Source of the DNA: Thioploca sp.
Lineage (GTDB): Bacteria > Pseudomonadota > Gammaproteobacteria > Beggiatoales > Beggiatoaceae
Length of the DNA stretch: 10,100 bases
Assembly (NCBI GenBank): GCA_011371325.1
Contig: DRQV01000203.1
Span: forward strand, 1-10,100
Direction: 5' to 3'
This document shows positions 6,177 to 10,100 of the stretch, in pieces. A program made the position numbers and the translations under genes. Within the stretch, counting starts at the first letter, position 1; each line of letters opens with the position of its first letter. The notes below the pieces were generated by a model. It was not told the origin of the DNA and searched no databases. It saw only the letters and a program-made list of their open reading frames with translations.

Positions 6177-7193
6177 CTAAAATTCTCTTCCTATCACTTC
6201 TACAATACCTTTCATATCAGCCATCAAATTTACTAACTTATCAGGAGCTAAAGCTTGATCGGCATCACACCATGCTTCACAAGGATTAGGGTGCATTTCT
6301 ATAAGTAAGCCATCAGCACCTGCTGCAATAGCTGCTTTAGATAGAGCCGGAACTAATTCTGCCTTACCGCCAGCATGACTTGGGTCTACAATAACTGGTA
6401 AATGAGTTTCCTTTTTCAGAACTGGAATTGCAGTTACATCTAGCATATTACGGTAAGCTTTTTCAAAAGTACGCACACCACGTTCACATAAAATTATATT
6501 ATGATTCCCACCAGCAGCAATATATTCAGCCGACATCAACCATTCAGATAAAGTGGCACATAGACCACGTTTTAAAATAACTGGAGTGTGGATTTTACCT
6601 ACTTCTTTTAATAAATCAAAATTTTGCATATTGCGAGTACCTATTTGAATTATATCAACTTTATACTTTAAAAAATCATCCAAATATCGTACATCCATTA
6701 ATTCGGTAATTATGGGTAAATTATATTTATCTGCCGCTTGGCGAAACATTTTTAAACCTTCTACTCCTTTTCCTTGAAAGCTATAAGGACTAGTTCTAGG
6801 TTTAAAAGCTCCTGCACGCATAAAATTACATCCAGCAGCAGCAACTTTTTTAGCCGCTAAATCCATTTGTTCCTGAGTTTCTACCGAACATGGTCCAGCT
6901 ATAACTTGAAATTTTTTCCCACCCAAAGGCATACCTTTAATATCTATAATTGTATCTTCCTTATGCCATTCTCGAGCTACAATTTTATAAGGTTTTACTA
7001 CTCTAATTACATCTTCCACTCCTGATAGTGCTTGTAAGCTTTCTTCATGCACGCTACGTTCTTCTCCAATAGCTCCAATAATTGTTCTTTCCACTCCGCG
7101 AGAAATATTTGCTTCTAAATCTAATTCTTTTAGTTTATTTTTAACGGCATTAATTTCTTCATCAGTAACATGAGAACGCATAATAATAATCAT
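6177..7193 (-). CDS. 3-deoxy-7-phosphoheptulonate (DAHP) synthase, type I-beta with N-terminal regulatory domain
   Basis: The enzyme condenses phosphoenolpyruvate with erythrose 4-phosphate, the first step of the shikimate pathway to aromatic amino acids. At 338 residues it equals the Thermotoga maritima I-beta enzyme in length. Residues 1-70 (MIIIMRSHVTDEEINAVKNK...) are the ferredoxin-like regulatory domain that binds aromatic amino acids in that enzyme. The barrel follows, with GPCSVE (100-105, metal ligand Cys102), KPRTSPYSFQG (131-141), KRG (208-210), CERGVRTFE (236-244), DPSHAGG (270-276, His273) and IEMHPNPCEAWCDADQ (298-313, Glu299 and Asp310). The metal ligands correspond to the family's Cys/His/Glu/Asp set. 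The MIII start is normal for this subfamily, with a weak AAGG upstream. It is not the AroF/G/H (I-alpha) type, so I give no letter. It stands as a single gene upstream of glnK. Confidence 0.95.
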   Translation of the reverse strand: MIIIMRSHVTDEEINAVKNKLKELDLEANISRGVERTIIGAIGEERSVHEESLQALSGVEDVIRVVKPYKIVAREWHKEDTIIDIKGMPLGGKKFQVIAGPCSVETQEQMDLAAKKVAAAGCNFMRAGAFKPRTSPYSFQGKGVEGLKMFRQAADKYNLPIITELMDVRYLDDFLKYKVDIIQIGTRNMQNFDLLKEVGKIHTPVILKRGLCATLSEWLMSAEYIAAGGNHNIILCERGVRTFEKAYRNMLDVTAIPVLKKETHLPVIVDPSHAGGKAELVPALSKAAIAAGADGLLIEMHPNPCEAWCDADQALAPDKLVNLMADMKGIVEVIGREF

Positions 7194-7747
7194 AAGAAAA
7201 CCTTTTTAATTTCAATTAGTTTATAAAAATAATATATTTAAATACTTGGAAAACAATAAATAAAACTACATAATTAACTTATTGTTTTAACAACTTTTTC
7301 AGATAATTTATCATTAACATCAGCAGTTAAGATAGTTTCAAGTCCAGTTAAATATACTGTAGAGTAGAAATATAGATTGATTGGGCTGTTTTACCAGTTT
7401 AGTTCTATGAAAGCTGTATATTTTTAAGTTTGCTCTGGCTTGAGTGAACGCACTATTACTCACTGTTTCTAAATCAAATATTGATGTAAATTCGTTTAAT
7501 ATCAACTGGATTGATTTCATATATCAATTCTTGACTTGTTTCTATTGACTTTATATATTAATAACATATTTATATCCTTCATTTTTTCTTTATATCTATA
7601 TACCACTTCTTTTCCCTTAACTTTAATAGTATTGAGCTGCTAGATAGGTTATCTCAAATGTTAGTAAATATCTGATAAATTATTATCATGTTAAACTCAT
7701 GTTTGGATTATTATTTTAATGCGGTCTACCCTAAATTTTAATAATTT
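7194..7747. other. Intergenic region between mobB and DAHP synthase with a transposase relic
   Basis: This 554-base AT-rich gap holds the IS4-family transposase remnant (7274-7520). Nearest the DAHP synthase gene is a possible weak promoter on the - strand (TTGTTT at 7256-7251, 16 bases, TATTAT at 7234-7229). On the + strand, TTGACT (7531-7536), 17 bases and TATATT (7554-7559) form a good promoter-like pair that points at no gene. A small AGATA-GGT-TATCT hairpin lies at 7642-7654. No intact gene is seen, and no clear terminator follows mobB. Confidence 0.6.
7274..7520 (-). pseudogene. IS4-family transposase remnant, frameshifted and internally deleted
   Basis: On the - strand from 7520 the peptide MKSIQLILNEFTS... 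reaches SNSAFTQARANLK, the conserved N-terminal motif of IS4-family transposases. The frame then goes wrong (IYSFHRTK). Dropping one A from the five-A run at 7421-7425 restores YTAFIELN, exactly how this motif normally continues, so a single-base insertion broke the gene. In that restored frame a stop at 7391-7393 follows at once, and beyond it the frame encodes FYSTVYLTGLETILTADVND and a stop at 7274. This resembles the C-terminal region of the same transposases (DF-x-A-T-V-F-L-x-x-L-E-x-x-L). The whole catalytic DDE core, several hundred residues, is absent between the pieces. Family assignment of the N-terminal piece is firm; the C-terminal piece is likely. I found no terminal inverted repeats or target-site duplication. 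Confidence 0.72.
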
Positions 7748-8290
7748 TTACCTATATGGTTTTAGATGCTTAAGATTATCAGCTAAATACTTCTCAATAA
7801 ATTTTACTATTAACAATGGTTTATTCATATCGAATATTGGCAAAGTAGTTGTTATTAAATAAGGTTCATCACAAACCACAGCTACTATCGATTCGTCATC
7901 GGGAAATAGTAGTGATTTACCTAAACTAGGACGGTGAACTTCAATTTTAGGGAATTTTTCATGTTTAAAACCTTCAACTAAAATTAAATCCAATTGTTCC
8001 TGATTTAAATGAGCTAATAAATGTTCTAAATTTGGTTCTTCAAGCTTATCTTCCATTTCCACCATTAAAGCCCAACGTTTCCCAGAAGCAACTAACATCT
8101 GTTCAGCCCCAGCCTGCCGTAAACGATAACTGTCTTTTCCTGGATGATCTATATCAAACTTTTTATGATGAGTGTGTTTGATCATACCGATCCGAATATT
8201 TTTCTGTTTCAATAAAGGAATGATCTTTAATAATAATGTTGTTTTGCCTGTACCACTATAGGCAACAAAACCTAAAACTGGAGTAGTCAT
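7748..8290 (-). CDS. mobB: Molybdopterin-guanine dinucleotide biosynthesis adaptor protein MobB
   Basis: This 180-residue GTP-binding protein (E. coli MobB 175) assists MobA in converting Mo-molybdopterin to the guanine dinucleotide cofactor used by DMSO-reductase-family enzymes such as nitrate reductases and formate dehydrogenases. The P-loop AYSGTGKTT (10-18) has Ala in place of the first Gly, as E. coli MobB does (AWSGTGKTT). Family motifs follow: IKHTHH (37-42), PGKDSYRLRQAGA (50-62) and LILVEGFKHE (102-111). The ATG overlaps the mobA stop as ATGA, so translation is probably coupled, which fits the absence of a strong Shine-Dalgarno. MobB is dispensable in E. coli and its exact role is still debated. 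No molybdoenzyme gene is in view. Confidence 0.95.
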   Translation of the reverse strand: MTTPVLGFVAYSGTGKTTLLLKIIPLLKQKNIRIGMIKHTHHKKFDIDHPGKDSYRLRQAGAEQMLVASGKRWALMVEMEDKLEEPNLEHLLAHLNQEQLDLILVEGFKHEKFPKIEVHRPSLGKSLLFPDDESIVAVVCDEPYLITTTLPIFDMNKPLLIVKFIEKYLADNLKHLKPYR

Positions 8291-8883
8291 CGATTATTCT
8301 TTTCGTAAATAGCAAGTTCTTCTGCTGTATTAATATTTAAAAAACTGTCTGCAAGATCAGAAAAATCTACCTGAATTGCCGAATGACGTTGTAAAAAACG
8401 CCGAACACTACGTTCATCCATTTTAAAAAATGCTAGTAAATCTGTTAATAAACTACATTGCATTAAACAAAACGTGGGTTGAATATTTTTTCCATCATGT
8501 GCTACGCTTATCTTACCGCTACTTTGCATTAAACCATCATATAAGCGTTCTGCTAATTCTGAGCTTACTGCTGGAGCGTCACAAGGAACAGATAAAACAT
8601 AATCTGTAGAAGCGTTTTCTAAGGCCATAGCTATCCCAGCTAAAGGGCCATAATAATAACCAGCATTATCAGATAATATTGGACAATTGGTTAATTGATA
8701 ATAGCGTTCTTGATTACGATTAGCACTAATTAATAAATTGTCAACCTGAGGAGATATGGTATCGATAACATATTCAATCATACATTTATTGTTAATCAAT
8801 AGCAGTCCTTTATCTTCTCCATTCATGCGTTTAGCATGTCCACCAGCTAAGATAACACCAGTAATGTTATTTTTGTTAGGCAT
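8287..8883 (-). CDS. mobA: Molybdenum cofactor guanylyltransferase MobA
   Basis: This 198-residue cytoplasmic enzyme (E. coli MobA 194) transfers GMP from GTP to molybdopterin. The Rossmann-like fold opens with the nucleotidyltransferase signature GVILAGGHAKRMNGEDKGL (9-27), in which Lys25 is the conserved phosphate-binding lysine. Further motifs are LSDNAGYYYGPLAGI (70-84), VPCDAP (99-104, with Asp102 the likely Mg ligand) and FLNINTAEEL (181-190). Asn21 replaces the Gly of the more usual RMGG. The gene overlaps mobB by four bases and forms an operon with it. The ATG at 8883 begins five residues before the core strand, as expected, but has no recognisable Shine-Dalgarno. Confidence 0.95.
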   Translation of the reverse strand: MPNKNNITGVILAGGHAKRMNGEDKGLLLINNKCMIEYVIDTISPQVDNLLISANRNQERYYQLTNCPILSDNAGYYYGPLAGIAMALENASTDYVLSVPCDAPAVSSELAERLYDGLMQSSGKISVAHDGKNIQPTFCLMQCSLLTDLLAFFKMDERSVRRFLQRHSAIQVDFSDLADSFLNINTAEELAIYEKNNR

Positions 8884-8921
8884 ACGTACAAAATCTGCAA
8901 TATCAAAAACTGACTTAAATT

Positions 8922-8950
8922 ATTATATAACGCATTGGTATCTGTTGAAA
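8922..8950 (-). promoter_or_regulatory. Possible promoter of mobA-mobB
   Basis: A perfect TATAAT, within TTATATAAT, lies on the - strand at 8927-8922. At 17 bases the -35 would be TTTCAA (8950-8945), only three of six matches. Transcription would start near 8915, about 32 bases before the mobA ATG. The 110-base gap from the upstream cytochrome gene leaves room for an independent promoter. Confidence 0.35.
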
Positions 8951-8993
8951 CAATTTGAATTTTTTAGTTGGAGTTCTACTTGGTACATATAGA

Positions 8994-9608
8994 TCAAAAA
9001 TACTTCTTCAATATTTCTTCGTTTATATATTCCTTTATCTCTTTGGCACCATGTTTAATACGACCAATAAAACTTGAAGAATGTTCATACTCTTCCCAGT
9101 TACCATAACCAGGAACTATAATGTCATCTTCTGCATAGCTACCAGTGACAGCCTTAGTATGGCAATTATCACAATAACTTAGAGATTTTACTTCTGGATT
9201 TCCAATTACCATTGCAGAGGTTAATTCATCATGTTTTTTAATGATATAAGGCATTTCAGTAATACGTAATGGAATTTTATCCTTTGTCAATGAACGTATA
9301 ATTTTAATGGAACGTTTATAATTAGAAAATTCTGCAGCATTTTTAGTCAAATAATCTGTCAAAAGTTTTTGTTCTTTAGTTTCCAACTCAGCATTTTCAC
9401 CAAAATGATCTTCTAAACTTGTCATTATCCTTTTCCAAGATGCAGATGGTAATAATCCCGGTTGATAAGCAAAATGACAAGCTCCACACTCTTCGGTATA
9501 ATTTGCATCATTAACAGGAACAACGCCAGGATTATTTGAGCTACTTGAATCATCATCTGCCAATACTACATAACTAGATAATACTAATAATATAAATATT
9601 AATTTCAT
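8994..9608 (-). CDS. Periplasmic diheme cytochrome c, DHC family
   Basis: This is a 204-residue precursor with a signal peptide (MKLIFILLVLSSYVVLA, cleavage near residue 17) and an acidic/Ser-rich linker (DDDSSSSNN). There are two CXXCH heme attachment sites, CGACH (41-45) and CDNCH (146-150), about 105 residues apart. The EECGACHFAYQPGLLPSASW segment and the spacing match the diheme cytochrome c family known from photosynthetic and sulfur-oxidising proteobacteria, where it is often found near cytochrome b561-type partners. Role: periplasmic electron carrier; the partner is unknown. His68 and His126 are candidate distal ligands by position only. The C-terminus is unusually charged (IKHGAKEIKEYINEEILKK). 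The start at 9608 is supported by GGAGA seven bases upstream. It is transcribed divergently from rpsU. Confidence 0.9.
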   Translation of the reverse strand: MKLIFILLVLSSYVVLADDDSSSSNNPGVVPVNDANYTEECGACHFAYQPGLLPSASWKRIMTSLEDHFGENAELETKEQKLLTDYLTKNAAEFSNYKRSIKIIRSLTKDKIPLRITEMPYIIKKHDELTSAMVIGNPEVKSLSYCDNCHTKAVTGSYAEDDIIVPGYGNWEEYEHSSSFIGRIKHGAKEIKEYINEEILKKYF

Positions 9609-9708
9609 TGCTATTCTCCATTAAAATTTTACATAAAAAGTAATACATCACCTTTTTCTTGAGCATTCCCGTCCTAAAGCCCATTTACAATTTCGTTTTA
9701 ACCTTTTC

Positions 9709-9727
9709 CTAATTTTCTTAAAATTAG
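9709..9727. repeat. Perfect 8-bp hairpin in the cytochrome leader
   Basis: CTAATTTT (9709-9716) and AAAATTAG (9720-9727) are exact inverted repeats around a three-base loop. No T-run follows on either strand. If the cytochrome promoter candidate is right, this hairpin lies about 100 bases upstream of the start codon, within the transcript. As DNA it could instead be an operator between the two divergent genes. Confidence 0.4.
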
Positions 9728-9747
9728 TTAAATGTTATCACTATTAG

Positions 9748-9777
9748 AGTATATAATAAATAGTCTTTCAATTCCAA
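9748..9777 (-). promoter_or_regulatory. Possible promoter of the diheme cytochrome gene
   Basis: On the - strand, TTGGAA (9777-9772), an 18-base spacer and TATACT (9753-9748) match consensus at four and five of six positions. Transcription would begin near 9741, giving a leader of about 130 bases that includes the 9709-9727 hairpin. Confidence 0.35.
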
Positions 9778-9895
9778 ATATTACCCAATATATTTTTATT
9801 AATCATTGATTGAGTATAAAACATTATTAAGATTAATTTTTTGATGATCTGTCTAAATAGTTTGATAAGAATTGCTCATTTTTTAAATTTAAAAG

Positions 9896-9924
9896 TTGCT
9901 AATTAATTAAATAAATATTATAAT
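9896..9924 (+). promoter_or_regulatory. sigma-70 promoter of rpsU
   Basis: TTGCTA (9896-9901) is followed after exactly 17 bases by a perfect TATAAT (9919-9924). Transcription would start near 9931, giving a leader of about 45 bases containing the GGAG at 9960-9963. This is the best promoter in the window. Confidence 0.62.
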
Positions 9925-9975
9925 GCAACATTTTGTAATAACCTTAAACTTATTGTAAAGGAGAGTACGTTTTCA

Positions 9976-10100
9976 ATGCCTCAAGTTCGTGTAAGAGAAA
10001 ATGAACCTTTTGAAGTTGCTATTCGTCGTTTCAAACGTTCCTGTGAAAAGGCTGGAATTTTAGCTGAAGTACACCGTCGTGAATATTACGAAAAACCTAC
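9976..10100 (+). CDS. rpsU: Small ribosomal subunit protein bS21, cut by window edge
   Basis: The first 41 codons of a protein that is 71 residues in E. coli are visible. The sequence MPQVRVRENEPFEVAIRRF, then KRSCEKAGILAEVHRREYYE, differs from E. coli S21 at only a few positions. bS21 sits at the 30S platform near the 3' end of 16S rRNA and helps initiation complexes form on mRNA. The Shine-Dalgarno GGAG (9960-9963) lies 12 bases upstream of the ATG, longer than usual. In many gammaproteobacteria rpsU heads the rpsU-dnaG-rpoD operon with tsaD divergent upstream. Here the divergent gene is a cytochrome, so the classical arrangement is at least partly changed. Confidence 0.97.
   Translation, partial: MPQVRVRENEPFEVAIRRFKRSCEKAGILAEVHRREYYEKP

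Larger units (their letters stand above)
9609..9975. other. Divergent intergenic region between cytochrome and rpsU genes
   Basis: This 367-base AT-rich region holds the rpsU promoter, a possible cytochrome promoter and an 8-bp perfect hairpin. It also holds a short G+C-richer island (about 9661-9682) whose - strand reads TTTAGGACGGGAATG. No ORF with a credible start is present. Downstream of the cytochrome promoter candidate the leader would be unusually long, about 130 bases. Confidence 0.6.

Noticed and set aside
8756..8992. 78-codon + strand ORF
   Set aside because: Antisense to the start of mobA and its promoter gap; composition is not protein-like.
1..10100. CRISPR array, tRNA, rRNA, prophage or defence system
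   Set aside because: No regularly spaced direct repeats, no tRNA-like cloverleaf or rRNA signatures, and no phage or defence protein motifs were found on either strand.

Overview
The window is AT-rich (roughly one third G+C by eye) chromosomal DNA from a Gram-negative bacterium, most likely a gammaproteobacterium. The reasons are an MlaF-type ABC ATPase, a TolC-family outer-membrane factor with both classic TolC repeat motifs, a glnK-amt pair, a mobA-mobB pair overlapping by ATGA, a DHC-family diheme cytochrome c, and an S21 protein close to that of E. coli. The DHC cytochrome, the large TPR-like repeat protein and an IS4-type remnant would suit a sulfur-oxidising Thiotrichales or Beggiatoa-like lineage, but this placement is inference only.

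Layout. 1-594 (+): 3' end of a 46-residue-repeat, TPR-like protein with a C-terminal membrane anchor. 611-1933 (-): an MlaF-like ABC ATPase followed by a small lipoprotein, with no permease or MCE partner in view. 1934-2982: about 1 kb with no secure gene, holding a degenerate dispersed repeat, two AU-rich hairpins and one doubtful small membrane-protein ORF. 2983-4284 (+): TolC-family protein. 4372-6018 (-): ammonium channel Amt preceded by its PII regulator GlnK. 6177-7193 (-): type I-beta DAHP synthase with its own regulatory domain. 7194-7747: a gap containing an eroded IS4-family transposase. 7748-8883 (-): mobA-mobB. 8994-9608 (-): periplasmic diheme cytochrome c. 9609-9975: divergent intergenic region with a good rpsU promoter. 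9976-10100 (+): start of rpsU.

How the genes work together. GlnK and Amt form a nitrogen-status module: deuridylylated GlnK would plug the channel, and both contact elements (T-loop Tyr51 and the Amt C-terminal tail) are intact. MobA and MobB serve molybdenum-cofactor maturation. The ABC ATPase, lipoprotein and TolC protein all belong to the cell envelope, but they lie on opposite strands across the gene-poor gap and need not be functionally linked. DAHP synthase opens aromatic amino acid biosynthesis.

I found no defence system, CRISPR array, tRNA, rRNA or prophage. The most informative non-obvious item is the IS4 transposase remnant at 7274-7520: one added A explains the broken frame, and N- and C-terminal pieces appear to be joined with the catalytic core deleted.
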